Numbered from the stretch's first letter, positions 13,793 to 24,670 are shown. The stretch is DNA of 64,000 nucleotides from Owenia fusiformis (GCA_903813345.2 CAIIXF020000002.1:28713223-28777222); one strand, 5' to 3'. The notes: a model not told the origin generated them from the letters alone. Translations and numbers: made by a program.

Positions 13793-13997
13793 ACAGTGTT
13801 CTCCACAGGATTTTTTTTCTTAAGTTGGTGCAAAATTCTCATTTTCACAATTCACGCTAACGTTAGTCAAAATATCCCAATTTTTCATAATTTTCTCATT
13901 TTCAAGTGGGTGCCAATGGATTTTCAGGTGGTTGCAAGCCTGTTTTTAAAATCTCAGTTGGGTGCTTGCTTACATGCTGGGGTGGTCACTGGTATAT
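13793..13997 (+). repeat. Dispersed ~205-bp repeat, copy 1 (pair of 24686-24900)
   Basis: Begins with CAGTGTTCTCC and ends with GGTCACTGGTATATC. It carries a threefold internal word (AAGTTGGTGC, AAGTGGGTGC, CAGGTGGTTGC) separated by CTCATTTTCA. The copy at 24686-24900 has the same order with fewer changes to the GTGGGTGCAAA word. The ends (CAGTG..CTCC and GG..CACTG) are weakly inverted, so this may be a DNA-transposon MITE. Confidence 0.75.
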
Positions 13998-14081
13998 CTA
14001 GTAACTCTAATTAATAAAAGAAATAAACAACAATAAAGTGTAGGTTTTCAAGAGGTTAAAAATGTCAGAATTTCATCTTCT

Positions 14082-14475
14082 GCAATAACCCAGATGCGAG
14101 TAGAAATAATCTTGATTTACGTCATTAAAAATTAAAAATTCAGTCAAACTAATATCATATTTGAAATCTACATGTGAAATTACATCTAGAAATGTGGTTT
14201 TAAAAAGTGTTTATCAACTTTGAAAAATAAATTTTCTTTGAAAATGTGACTTCTAGCTCGGGGAGATTCCCCATAGACCCCATGCTATAAAATCACAAAA
14301 AATGAAATATCTTTTCTTTTAGTGGACAGATAATATTTTGCTTTACTGGACATATTTTCATTAGTATAAGTATCAGACGCATAAGGGTTATATGAAAATT
14401 GAGCCACTTAAATTGATAATATTCAAGTTTAAGGGAACTTTCTCATATACCTGCCATGTTAATTGACCCGAATCA
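14082..14475 (+). repeat. Dispersed ~390-bp repeat, copy 1 (pair of 37311-37990)
   Basis: It shares the run GATGCGAGTAGAAATAATC and long stretches downstream, including CGGGGAGATTCCCCATAGAC and a closing CCATGTTA and AATCAGC, with the second copy. This copy lacks the 292-bp insertion found in the second, so it shows the empty site (CAAGTTTAAGGGAAC near 14426). Confidence 0.85.
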
Positions 14476-15404
14476 GCCACCTGGTGGTGAAACTGGTAAC
14501 TACCTACTCGCATTTGGGTAATTCTAACATTATTATCACAACTTCCTACTGTCACTACAATGATGGACTTTTTCACATCTATATATGTCATTATGTACCA
14601 TTTACATTGTATTGTAAAGTGTTGCTAAGTTGTTTGAAGAAATACACTTAACTAGCAAACAATAAGTAATCAACCTGTCATAATGAATATATTTTGGAGT
14701 TTGGGTGCAGGTCAAGTATCAGAGTGTTATTTTATGTGAAACATATAGCGTCAATGCAGGGGAAAAGCCAGCTTTATTTCAATACTGAAAATCACTTGAA
14801 AAGTAATTGGATATTTGGTCATATAACTTTAATATTTGATAGGGTGTATTTAATGTTGGATTGAGGAGCTAATCTTTTGCTAGATTTGTTTCACAAAGTA
14901 CATTGATATTTTGGTCAAGCCCATCAATCTAGTATTAAGGCGAAGGCCACTTGCATTTATTTGATATTGTTGTAATCTTCAAATATTTAAGTAATGAGAG
15001 TTAAAGTGAACTCTCAATAGATTTACTGCTGTACAGTCTATTGAAAAACTGGATAAATATACAGTGTATGTCTGGTCAAATATGAATTTTAGAGCTTTTA
15101 CATAGCAGAAGAATACCATGAGTTTTTAAAAATAAAATATTTTCTACCTTATGAATGAACAATTTAATGTCAAAGAAAACATCAGAACACAACACAGAAA
15201 GCACAGAGAGTGAGTGACATCAAAATGGTGTCACTTAGGATGCAATTTTTTTTAATGTGCTAAAACAACATTTAAGTGGCACATTTAATTATTAAAATGG
15301 TGTGTCCTTTGTTCAATCTTCTCAACAGTGTTAAAAAAGATAATGTGTTTTGCTTCAAAAGTGTCATCTGATATAGTCTTGAGAATAATTTGACTGTGAT
15401 CATT
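14476..15404. other. Unassigned AT-rich sequence
   Basis: No exon or structured repeat was recognised upstream of the short tandem array at 15405. Confidence 0.4.
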
Positions 15405-15578
15405 TTGTCCGAGGGTAATATGACTTAGTGATTTTGTAAGAGAGTAATATGACTTGGTGATTTTATCAGAGGGTAATGTGACTTGGTGATTTTGTCAGAG
15501 GGTAATATGACTTGGTGATTTTATCAGAGGGTAATGTGACTTGATGATTTTGTCAGAGGGTAATGTGACTTGGTAATT
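15405..15578. repeat. 29-bp tandem repeat, about six copies
   Basis: The unit is GAGGGTAATATGACTTGGTG followed by ATTTTATCA. Copies alternate between ATTTTATCA and ATTTTGTCA and between AATATG and AATGTG, suggesting past growth in pairs. The array lies 170 bases beyond the stop of the minus-strand gene, probably in or just past its 3' untranslated region. TTTATT at 15578-15583 reads as a possible AATAAA signal on that strand. Confidence 0.88.
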
Positions 15579-15747
15579 TTATTATTTTTTTGACTTAATG
15601 ATGCCCTCAGAGACTAGTTTGACTAGATGATGATGTCACAGGATTGTCTGGTGATGTGTTAGTCACTATTAATCAGCACATTTTGTGTTCCTTGGTGGAG
15701 GACAATGTACTTTGCTGCAGTCATCTGTGAATGCTTTTGTGGTTCTG

Positions 15748-17145
15748 TTAAACACCTTTCCTACCTGGCTTCCTTCTGGCCCCTCGTGTATTATCCCCTC
15801 TTGGAATGTATAGCTTGGACGCGGGCGACTGGAGCTCTGAAGAAAGCTTCCCAAAATTGCTTCTACTAACAACTGTGATGTCACAATTAGCGAGAATCGT
15901 AAAATCTAAGATTGTTTTCGCCATCCCTTCACAAGCCTTGCTTTTGTTTTCAAACCTATCAACATGTGTAATTTCTCCTTCCGTGTCCATAATAATTTCG
16001 GGAAAAAGTTTCTTTGAGTTGTCTCGTATTTCCTGCGAGTCTGTTGTAATGAAAAGATTATATTTTGATGAGATGTTATATAAAGAAAGGAAATCCCAAA
16101 GAACTGGTAACCATTCTTCTTTGTTTCTTTTTTTCTTCGTTGTTTCATGTGGTATGGATGGGTTATAGCCGATCCTTATCTGGGCACACACCAGTTTCAT
16201 ACCAGGCTTCGACCGAATCCTACTTAGGAATTCATGGAGCCGTGACAACAAATTCGGTTTAAGCTTGAACAAGTGATTATAGACCTTCGAGATTATCTTT
16301 TTTGCGGTAAAATGTGTGATATCTAAACCTATGCTAGTGAGCATTGTTTTATATGGTTCCTCATGGAATCTATGCGTCCATCCTTGATTTGTTCTTATGA
16401 GTAGGACAGGTTCAGGAAACTTTTCATCAAAATCTACCTTTGTTGTATTTGTTTTACCGAATATTGCATTACCACATGATGCGTATCCATCTATCATGGA
16501 TATAGTTTTATTTTTTAGACCAGGCGTAATAGGTCCATGCCAGGGCTCCTGGTTTTCTTCAAGTTGATTATATAAATCACAAGGTACTGTTGATATGATC
16601 CGGTATTTTCTCTTCAGTGCCAATGCAAGAAGAAATGTACTTTGGATTCCTTTTAGTCGGTCTCCTAAACCGCCACACAGATAATCCCCAGTGCACAAAA
16701 ATACGATATATTTGTCAGAGTCAACTTTACGAGCCTGAGAGATCTCATTACTACTCCTAATAGTTTTACCTGGTATGGTGGTTACAGATTTTGTAGCTGG
16801 TATTGTTTTAGGGATTGTAGTCGCTAGTTTCACGGAAGTCAATTTTGTGTTATTTTGTGTTGTATTAGTTGGTACTTCAATAGCATCTATTGATTTATTT
16901 TTTGAAATAGGCTGATCTAATTTTCCCAGTTTTGCTTGAATCGCAAACGTTTGATTTTCATCCTGTTTTGTGTATCTTGTAAGCTGGGGTCTTGTCGTAT
17001 CCGCAGACAAGTCTTTATGTGTGGATTTCTTTATTGATTCTAAAGTTTGAGTAAGTCCAGTGTATTCTGACTGAATTAGAAGTCCAACTATAGACAATAT
17101 AATGATACCAATGATCAAAAAACATCTTTTAGGCTTAAACATCAT
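15748..17145 (-). CDS. Type II Golgi membrane protein, GT-B fucosyltransferase-like
   Basis: Intact 465-residue single-exon frame with two adjacent start ATGs. I used the first; the second gives the same protein less one residue. Residues 9-25 are a strongly hydrophobic anchor after a short basic tail (KPKR), followed by a Thr/Lys/Ser-rich stem to about residue 140: the type II layout of Golgi glycosyltransferases. The catalytic part starts at about 146. It has a glycine-rich GGLGDRLKGI (158-167), CAQIRIGYNP (320-329), ITTDS (366-370) and DFTILANCDITVVSRSNFG (414-432). These match in order the donor-site blocks of the GT11/GT23/GT37/GT65-type fucosyltransferase fold: an H-x-R-type motif, then a T(D)D strand, then an 'S..S.F' helix. 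The usual His of H-x-R is Gln here. Several NxT/NxS sites suggest lumenal N-glycosylation. Fucosyl transfer is inferred and the acceptor is unknown. No neighbour shares its strand nearby. Confidence 0.78.
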   Translation of the reverse strand: MMFKPKRCFLIIGIIILSIVGLLIQSEYTGLTQTLESIKKSTHKDLSADTTRPQLTRYTKQDENQTFAIQAKLGKLDQPISKNKSIDAIEVPTNTTQNNTKLTSVKLATTIPKTIPATKSVTTIPGKTIRSSNEISQARKVDSDKYIVFLCTGDYLCGGLGDRLKGIQSTFLLALALKRKYRIISTVPCDLYNQLEENQEPWHGPITPGLKNKTISMIDGYASCGNAIFGKTNTTKVDFDEKFPEPVLLIRTNQGWTHRFHEEPYKTMLTSIGLDITHFTAKKIISKVYNHLFKLKPNLLSRLHEFLSRIRSKPGMKLVCAQIRIGYNPSIPHETTKKKRNKEEWLPVLWDFLSLYNISSKYNLFITTDSQEIRDNSKKLFPEIIMDTEGEITHVDRFENKSKACEGMAKTILDFTILANCDITVVSRSNFGKLSSELQSPASKLYIPRGDNTRGARRKPGRKGV

Positions 17146-17639
17146 TATAAATATCTCTTTTGATGTTGATTAGTAAGTGAATTTTTTTTTATTCTTCTTT
17201 TATTCAATTTTAGTACATACAAAATACACACGTAGTGACTGCCAAAGTTGAACAACATTTGTGGCTGTTTGGTAGTAAGTGAACTTCTCCCCATCTATAT
17301 TATAAGTGACTTCCTTACTGATCATAAATGAACATGAAATATTACTAGGGGACTGACTCAAAAGGACATGAAATATTACTCAGACTAAATCCACTTTGAT
17401 ATGTTTAGGGGACTGACTCAAAAGAAAAATATAAGAAAATTTCCTTTTTTATAAGTTTTTTAAAAAACAGCGAGGGTTGAATTTGATTATGATCGAATTT
17501 GATTTCAATTTGATTTTATGGCAGATCATCAGACAAGAGAATATAAAATGCTGGAAAGAATCTTTTCAGATAGCATGCCTATGATTCCCTAACGAACGAT
17601 CCATTTTTATGTCACCATCAGAAGTGGTGGCATATTGTT
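17146..17639. other. 5' flank of the fucosyltransferase-like gene
   Basis: No exon was recognised. The phrase GGGGACTGACTCAAAAG occurs twice (17348-17364 and 17408-17424), a local duplication that also includes CATGAAATATTACT twice. No TATA box or initiator can be assigned with confidence. Confidence 0.4.
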
Positions 17640-17905
17640 AAAGTCTCCAACTTTTTTGTGTTATGCGTTTTTTGTTTGCGTTATGCGTTTGGTGTTTGGT
17701 AGTTGGTGTCTGTAACAAACAGCAGGTTGTGACATTTTGCATGTTAATGCCTTGTTTATTTTCTGATAAATTAAGATATCTGATGTGTGGGAATCAAACC
17801 CAGGACCTTCCGCTCCAAAGTCTGATGCCCTATCTGTGAGCCATAATGGCTAGCCACTACAGCTGGGCTGTAATAGTAACTTGCTATAGAGGGTTATTAG
17901 TTATT
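17640..17905 (-). mobile_element. tRNA-derived SINE-like element with attached TTGGTGTTTGG block
   Basis: On the minus strand, TGGCTCACAGATAGGGC (rc of 17827-17843) fits a pol III A box and GGTTTGATTCC (rc of 17790-17800) fits a B box, about 27 bases apart as in tRNA genes. No sound cloverleaf can be drawn. The sequence on the 5' side (CTGTAGTGGCTAGCC) is shared with the copy at 36160-36310, so it belongs to the element. The plus-strand left part (GTTTGGTGTTTGGTAGTTGG, 17687-17706) belongs to a second dispersed family with copies near 22870, 27160 and 59030. Confidence 0.72.
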
Positions 17906-18710
17906 ACACCACTATCCAGTGAGCAAAAATAAAAAATTACTGTCATTCAGTAATGGAGATATATACCTTCTTAATCCTTCAAACCCTCAGGCAGAGGAGG
18001 GGATTTCTCAAACCTGAGCGATGCAACTCTCATACAATGACAAATGTCATTAACTTGAATCATTTCCCATTAAAATTGATCTCAAAATGGTCGCTGTTGT
18101 TTTCTTAAAGTTTGGAAAGCGCCACCAAAATAGCATTACCATAGTTTAGAATTCATGATGTTCAACTGAAACAATTGCCACTTCCATGACTTCCATGATT
18201 TCAAATTTTGCTTTACACATTTGCAAACTTGTGCTCGACTGTGATTGTCCATGTGATCGTATCCTGGAAATTTATTATATAGTGTATCGACAGATATGCA
18301 TAATGTGGATTAATATGTTAATAAGGTGCAAAAATTGCAAGTAATTATGGGTACTCACTTCTGACTCCCTTATACTTCAACATGATAAATTGAAATGTTT
18401 TCAACATTTAAGTAAATATAAAACGAAACTTATTTTCTGCTCGATTAAGGAATATAATTATGTAGTGAATCTTTTAATACAAAATTACATATCCTTAAAA
18501 TGATAATCATAAACACCTTAAAGGGACACACCTTTTTGTCTGTTGTTGACTTGGTATGGATACTATAAGGGATAACAAAGATAAATTAGTTTTTCCAAGA
18601 CTGATCATAATTGGACACCTAACCAATTTCAATACATCATTATATGTGAAATTCTAATATGATACGTGACGTCACAATAGCGAGAACAATTGATTAACTG
18701 GTTTTTATTA
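17906..18710. other. Unassigned AT-rich sequence
   Basis: No exon, RNA gene or repeat was recognised in these 800 bases. Confidence 0.4.
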
Positions 18711-21048
18711 GCTCACATGGTGAGCTTTTGCAATCACTCACTTGTCCATCTGTCCGTCCGTCCGTCCGTCCGTCCGTCCGTCCATCAACAATAGTGGCAC
18801 GTTTTAAAACCTCTGTCGATAGGATTCCTGTTTTAAGTTATTTCTGTTCAACATCAATACAGAAAACCCCCCTATGACTCCTGGTTCAAAAGCTCGCCTA
18901 TTTTCAAAATGGCCGTCACTTTTGTCTCGCGAAATTCACTTTTAGCCCATTTCCTAGCTAACCTCTGTCGATAGGATTCCTGTTTTAAGTTATTTCTGTT
19001 CAACATCAATACAGAAAACCCCCCTATGACTCCTGGTTCAAAAGCTCGCCTATTTTCAAAATGGCCGGCACTTTTGTCTCGCGAAATTCACTTTTGGCCT
19101 ATTTCCTAGCTTTACAAATAATTTCAGGTGTCCTACATTGTAAAAATCCATGTCAATGTAAAGATTAGATATATGAAATAATTTTGTTACAAAAAAATCA
19201 GCGAAAAATTGTATCCATTTTTTTATTTTCAGCCATTTTAGTTAACATTGCTTTTTCTATCTGACTCGCGAAATCCACTTTCTGTCAATAACAGTGGCAC
19301 GTTTTAAAACCTCTGTCGATAGGATTCCTGTTTTAAGTTATTTCTGTTCAATATGAATTCAGAAAACTCCCCTATGACTCCTGGTTCAAAAGCTCGCCTA
19401 TTTTCAAAATGGCCGCCATTTTTGTCTCGCGAAATTCACTTTTGACCCATTTCCTAGCTTTACAAATAATTTCAAGTGTCCTACATTGTAGAAATCCATT
19501 GCAAAGTAAAGAGTAGATGTATGAAATAATTTTGCTACGAAAAATCAGCGAAAAATTATATCCATTTATTTATTTTCAGCCATTTTAGTTAACATTGATT
19601 TGTCCATCTGTCTCGCAAAATTCACTTTTGGACCATTTACCTTAAACCCTCTGTCGATAGGATTCCCATTTTAAGTTATTTTTGTTCAACATCAATACAA
19701 AAAACTCTCCTTTGACTCTTGGTTCAAAAGCTCGGCTATTTTTAAAATGGCCGTCACTTTTGTCTCGTGAAATTCACTTTTGACCCATTTCCTAGCTTTA
19801 CAAATAATTTCAGGTGTCCTACATTGTAAAAATCCATGTCAATGTAAAGGGTAGATATATGAAATAATTTTGTTACAAAAAATCAGCGAAAAATTATATC
19901 CATTTTTTTATTTTCAGCCATTTTAGTTAACATTGATTTGTCTATCTGACTCGCTAAATCCACTTTCTGTGGCACGTTTTAAAACCTCTGTCGATAGGAT
20001 TCCTGTTTTAAGTTATTTCTGTTCAACATCAATTCAGAAAACTCCCCTATGACTCCTGGTTCAAAAGCTCTCCTATTTTCAAAATGGCCGCCATTTTTGT
20101 CTCGCGAAATTCACTTTTGACCCATTTCCTAGCTTTACAAATAATTTCAAGTGTCCTACATTGTAAAAATCCATGTCAATGTAAAGAGTAGATGTATGAA
20201 ATAATTTTGTTACGAAAAATCAGCGAAAAATTATATCCATTTATTTATTTTCAGCCATTTTATAGTTAACATTGATTTGTCCATCTGTCTCGCAAAATCC
20301 ACTTTTGGACCATTTACCTTAAACCCTCTGTCGATAGGATTCCCATTTTAAGTTAATTTTGTTCAACATCAATACAAAAAACTCTCCTATGACTCTTGGT
20401 TCAAAAGCTCACCTTTTTTCAAAATGGTTGCCATTCTTGTTTCGCGAAATTCACTTTTTGCCCATTTCCTAGCTTTACAAATAATTTCAGCTGTCCTGCA
20501 TTGTAAAAAGCCATGACAATGTAAAAGGTAGTTGTATGAAATAATTTTGTTACAAAAAATTGGCAAAATATTATATCCGTTTTTTTATTTTCAGTCATTT
20601 TAGTTAACATTGATTTGTCCATCTGTCTCGCGAAATCCTCTTTTGGACCATTTGCTTAAAACCTCTGTCGATAGGATTCCAGTTTCAAGTTATTTTTGTT
20701 CAACATCAATACAAAAAACTCCCCTATGACTCCTGGTTCAAAAGCTTGCCTGATTTCAAAATGGTTGCCATTTTGTCTCGCGAAATTCAATTTTGGCCCA
20801 TTTCCTAGCTTTACAAATAATTTCAGGTGTCTTGCATTGCAAAAAGCCATGTCATTGTAAAGAGTAGTTGTATGAAATAATTTTGTTACAAATTATTGGC
20901 AAAAAATTATATCCGTTTTTTTTTTCAGCCATTTTAATTGACTGAGAGACAGATGGCTTGAAATAATTTTGTAACAAAAAATCATCAAAAAATTATATCC
21001 GTTTTTTTTTCTGTCACCATGTGAGCCCAGTACCCACGGTACTAATTT
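18711..21048. repeat. Complex element: GTCC microsatellite plus dimeric ~337-bp array
   Basis: It starts with TTAGCTCACATGGTGAGC and a (GTCC)n run (18752-18782), and ends with CACCATGTGAGCCCAGTACC (21015-21034). The two ends are thus partly inverted (CACATGGTGAGC against CACCATGTGAGC). In between, CTCTGTCGATAGGATTCC recurs at about 18811, 18963, 19311, 19649, 19985, 20323 and 20662. The first spacing is a short 150 and the others average about 337. Two unit types alternate, preceded by either GTGGCACGTTTTAAAAC or TTGGACCATTTACC, giving a 674-bp dimer. Each unit holds AAAATGGCCGCCATTTTTG-like palindromes and GTCTCGCGAAATTCACTTTT. No coding function. Confidence 0.9.
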
Positions 21049-21126
21049 TTTGAGTATGTATGACCGCTAAAATTCATAAATACAAATAGTTGTGTTTCTT
21101 GTCTGTTTATCATATTAGAATCATAA

Positions 21127-21290
21127 CTAAGACCTTGATTTTATGATTTATGTAAAATATATTACCTCAAATTTTATTCTGGCCATTGCCAAAGACCTCA
21201 ATCGCTACACGATTTCGGTCTTTTAACAATGAACATAATAAAATTTTCGGTCATATATTACGCCATAAATCATAAAATCTTGGTCTTTAT
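21127..21290. mobile_element. Hairpin MITE
   Basis: AAGACCTTGATTTTATGATT and TATG (21127-21150) pairs with CATAAATCATAAAATCTTGG and TCTTT at the right end (21270-21288). The arms are about 40 bases, with a central part containing AAAGACCTC and GGTCTTTT. It looks like a fold-back MITE; its target duplication is not clear. Confidence 0.75.
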
Positions 21291-21593
21291 TTCTTAATTC
21301 ATACAGGAGGAAGTCCTGGATGAATTTTCCACCTACTAGTAGGTGATAGCTTCGCAGAGTGGGAGGAATGTATTTTTTCTAAATCGTAATGAAATATTAT
21401 TTTATAGAATTTTTATATGCTCCCTCATACATATAGAGTATATATTGTTTGCTTTATTTATGTGCCATTTAAATCTTGTCATTGTTTAACTGAAGTTTCA
21501 AGTATCTAATGAATTTGTCTGAGTAGCTTAGTATATTTTTTTAATTCAAGGTTTGAAGAACAAGAACAAGTAGACCTCTGTTACGTTTGACAA

Positions 21594-21802
21594 CAGGCCT
21601 GTAGCCAGGATTTGCCAAGGGGGTTTCATTTTTCAAAAATTTCCAGGGGGGTTCACATTTGACAATTTTGGTCCAAATATGGCTAAAACCACTCGAGAAG
21701 TGCTCAAAATGGTGAGAAACTGCATGATTTTGAAAGAATTTTTGGCCGGGGGGGGGGGGGGGTTCGCTCGAACCCTGCAAACCCCCCCTGGCTACAGGCC
21801 TG
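21594..21802. mobile_element. MITE with CAGGCCTGTAGCCAGG ends (hAT-like)
   Basis: Perfect 16-base terminal inverted repeats, CAGGCCTGTAGCCAGG at 21594-21609 and its complement at 21787-21802. The body has GGGGGTTTC and GGGGGTTCAC on the left, and a G14 run followed by GGTTCGCTCGAACCC on the right. Related shorter or diverged copies lie at 27449-27597, 31338-31600 and 43597-43640. The CAGG..GTAGCC ends resemble hAT elements, but no 8-bp duplication is obvious, so the superfamily is uncertain. Confidence 0.8.
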
Positions 21803-22309
21803 AACAATAACAGAAAGTAAAAACAGCAATTAAAATATATCAATGCACAGTACTATATTTTTTTCAAAACAGGTGATAACAATAATATATAAAATAATCT
21901 TAAGTGAACCACCTGTCTCTCTTGATGTCGATAAATATCCTTGATGACCCTTGAAAATGTTCAAGATCACGAAACGTTTCAATAATTGTTAATAGTTCTC
22001 CAATGTTTGTAATACTCCAATAATGTACGTCATAATTCTATAATGTTTGGATCCAATAATGTTTGATGATAATCCACAAATGTTTAATGATAATCCACAA
22101 ATGTTTATGATAATCCAAGAATGTTTATGATAATCTGTATATAGTGTGTGTTGTAATATATGTCCATATAAAGTCCTCAGGTTGTATGTTTGTAGCGTTA
22201 TAAATGTTCCCAGAGTAGGTGTCCTGTTATGAATGATTTAATTTTCTGCTGCCAGCTCAAATCATCTCTCTCATTATATAGTACAAAGGCAAAGTCCAGA
22301 CATTTCCCA

Positions 22310-22530
22310 TACTCCTAAGCAGGTGTCCAGAATCTGTACCTTCTTCTTCCCCCCTGCTATAACCAATTTGGAAGCGCCCGATTAAACTGAATCATGTGAT
22401 CTAATTATGCGCAATGACTTATACATGATTTCTGTCGCAGTGTTGCGACAGCCAATCAGATTGCGAGTTCTTAATCGGGGAAATGCTAACTGCTTAGCGA
22501 AGGGGGTAAAAAGGAAGAATATATTCTGGA
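22310..22530. repeat. Imperfect inverted repeat with CCAAT words
   Basis: GTCCAGAATCTGTACCTTCT onward (22328-22386, including CCCGATTAA) pairs loosely with 22472-22535 (TTAATCGGGG through AGGAAGAATATATTCTGGA). Between the arms are TGTTGCGACA and GCCAATCAGATTGC. This is probably an old fold-back element. A promoter reading of the CCAAT words is possible but unsupported by a nearby gene start. Confidence 0.45.
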
Positions 22531-22863
22531 TTTTGAAGCCTTGTGATCGGAGGATGGACGTTTCCAGAATATAATGATTCCTAGAAAGCAACCTGATTGG
22601 ACATCTTAAGTCACATGATTAAATGATTATAGTTCCAGTACTTTCTAGAAGGCCAAGGGTTAATGAATCATTCAGTTCAGTATAATAATAATGTCATTGT
22701 GACCTTGACCTACTGTAATATCTCTAATAAAGATGAGTTACAGTATATGCATATTGATAAACTAAACTTATGTGAATATAATAGGTATATAAGTCAGTAC
22801 TGTAACAGCTCTCTCTCTCTCTTTCTCTATAATTTTTTATATTGTTATAGTTTCCAATTTTTG

Positions 22864-22960
22864 TGGATGGCGTTTGATGGTTGGTGTTCAGTGTCTAACA
22901 AATGGCAGGTTATTAAGTTTATTCAGTCAAGAGGTTCTGTCTGATGTGGGAGGGGGAGAT
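22864..22960 (+). repeat. Dispersed TTGGTGTTCAGTGTC repeat copy
   Basis: GGCGTTTGATGGTTGGTGTT then AACAAATGGCAGG matches, in order, the blocks at 17687-17740, 27172-27235 and the inverted block at 59020-59070. A (CT)n microsatellite at 22811-22830 lies just before it. Confidence 0.6.
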
Positions 22961-23328
22961 AATAATCAAATTGAAATCAGCGTATCTGTGACATCATTAA
23001 ATTATTCTTCTGGTAAAAATTGTAAAATCGCTGCAAAAGTATCTGACGGGCTTGAGTATAAAGGGACCAGATATATTAATCATTAGCATCGATCCCTGAA
23101 TAAACATGTTTACATTAATAATTGACACCCTAAATGTTATTTACTGCTTTTATTACTTTCTATTACTTATTGCACTTAAAACTCACATTTTCTTAAAATC
23201 AAGTACATGTATAGGTTAATAAAATGTAACCATCCCCAAACACAAATCATTGCATTATGGGCACACATTAATCAATATATTGATCTTGACGTTGTCAATT
23301 GTCATTTATTTTGAAAGTTGAATAAAAT

Positions 23329-23945
23329 CTATTGTTAGTACCTCAGTGTAAATACTCGCATCTGATTGGTCAATTAGCGGTCAACACTTTTGCCTGTACC
23401 TCACTTGTGCATCATGGGATATCATATTATTGACCGCGTATGTAATGTACTACACTTGTGAATTATTAGTCCATTTGTCACCCCTATACATCCAAAAGTG
23501 AACCTAGAAATTGTTAAAAGTACGATGTTTTATGGTCGATTCATGATAATAAGGGTTTTCTGAAGTGATTTAACAAAAAAGTTTGTTTGGGGAAAAAATT
23601 ATATAGGCTGATTTGGGAGGGGTGCAATCGCTTAACATGGCGTTGACTATTGACTTAGCGTTGGGATACCACCATATACCTAGTATGTTACCATGGGAAT
23701 AGATACAAAATTTTTCCCCAAAGTTATTTTTTTGGCAACCCAGCTAAATCACTCCAATAATCCCTAATGATAGTATTTACGCAGAAAAACATCATACTTT
23801 TAACTATTCATACGTTCAGAAAATGACAAATGGACTATATGGGAAATATGACGTCACAATGTTTACAGAAAAAAACATGGTAGTCGGACATTTTGTACAC
23901 GTTGATGAAAGTGATATTTTGACTTTTCTACACGACGAGTATAGC
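23329..23945 (+). repeat. Dispersed repeat copy A, interrupted by a fold-back insertion
   Basis: 23329-23466 matches 24312-24446 almost base for base (TGTTAGTACCTCAGTGTAAA, then ATACTCGCATCTGATTGGTC). After the insertion at 23467-23838 the match resumes at GGGAAATATGACGTCACAAT and continues to the CGACGAGTATAG word at 23935-23945. Copy B (24306-24560) is uninterrupted. Confidence 0.88.
23467..23838. mobile_element. Fold-back MITE with TAGTCCATTTGTCA ends inside repeat copy A
   Basis: AGTCCATTTGTCA (23469-23481) and TGACAAATGGACT are exact inverted ends. Inner words such as TTAAAAGTACGATG / CATCATACTTTTAA and GGGGAAAAAATT / AATTTTTCCCC also pair, so the whole element folds back. The flanks read AATTAT on the left and TATGGG on the right, whereas the uninterrupted copy reads AATTATGGGG. 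This fits a TAT (or TA) duplication. Confidence 0.82.
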
Positions 23946-24142
23946 AACAATACAAATAGAAACGCAAAATTAACATTAATTTACTAGTGAGTACGCAGTT
24001 ATGTGCCGAAAACAGAGAGTTTAGCTTCCACTCTTCAGATTTTCTTAAAAATGATTGCTGGCGTGGTTCATAGAAAAGATTGTGAAATGAAGCCATGATT
24101 GATGACTGTCGTATAATATTATTAGTTTCTTCTGACTAACAA

Positions 24143-24304
24143 AACAATTGTAGACCTCTCCATTCGGTCAACCCGTCAAAATCATATACCTCGACTGTAA
24201 ACCTTGAAACACTGTTGACCTCGACCTTCGGTCTCTGTCAACAGTAGTTTCTCGGTTTACAGTCTCGGTATACAATTTTGCCGGTTGACCTCTGGAGAGG
24301 TCAA
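24143..24304. mobile_element. Hairpin element with GACCTCTCC ends
   Basis: GACCTCTCCATTCGGTCAAC (24154-24173) pairs with the GGTTGACCTCTGGAGAGGTC end (24284-24303). The centre CTGTTGACCTCGACCTTCGG then TCTCTGTCAACAG is itself inverted. CAATTGTA precedes the left end and AACAATTGTA follows the right end. The complete unit forms a hairpin of about 150 bases. Confidence 0.78.
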
Positions 24305-24305
24305 C

Positions 24306-24577
24306 AATTGTATATTGTTAGTACCTCAGTGTAAATACTCGCATCTGATTGGTCAATTAGCAGTCAACATTTTTGCCTGTACCCCACCTGTGCATCATGG
24401 GATATCATATTATTGACCGCGTATGTTACTGTACTACACTTATGAATTATGGGGAATATGACGTCATAATATTTACAGAAAAAAAACATGGGAGGCGGAC
24501 ATTTTGTAAACGTTGATGAAAGTGATATTTTGACTTTGCTAGACGACAAGTATAGAGGTCAACAATTGTATATTGTA
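24306..24577 (+). repeat. Dispersed repeat copy B (uninterrupted)
   Basis: Second copy of the repeat at 23329-23945, ending AGAGGTCAACAATTGTATAT (24555-24574). The same 20 bases stand just before it at 24296-24315, so the copy lies between two direct repeats. It ends about 30 bases before the first recognised exon of the CWH43-like gene. Confidence 0.82.
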
Positions 24578-24605
24578 TTTTATTTGTACATTTGTTTATT
24601 TCCAG

Positions 24606-24670
24606 CAATTTGATACTCTCCAAGTATCCCATAGTAAAGTCAACACATCATCTATTGCCGTCCCCACATG
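24606..24670 (+). CDS. CWH43: CWH43-like exon a (partial gene, first recognised)
   Basis: 65 bases. The acceptor is TTTATTTCCAG and the donor CATG|GTAAGT. Reads [20 protein letters not shown] then H and the first base of Gly. It enters after two bases of a codon and leaves after one, matching the next exon. Confidence 0.9.

Noticed and set aside
22420-22470. CCAAT-box promoter for the CWH43-like gene
   Set aside because: CCAAT words are present, but they lie in an imperfect inverted repeat and no first exon was recognised nearby.
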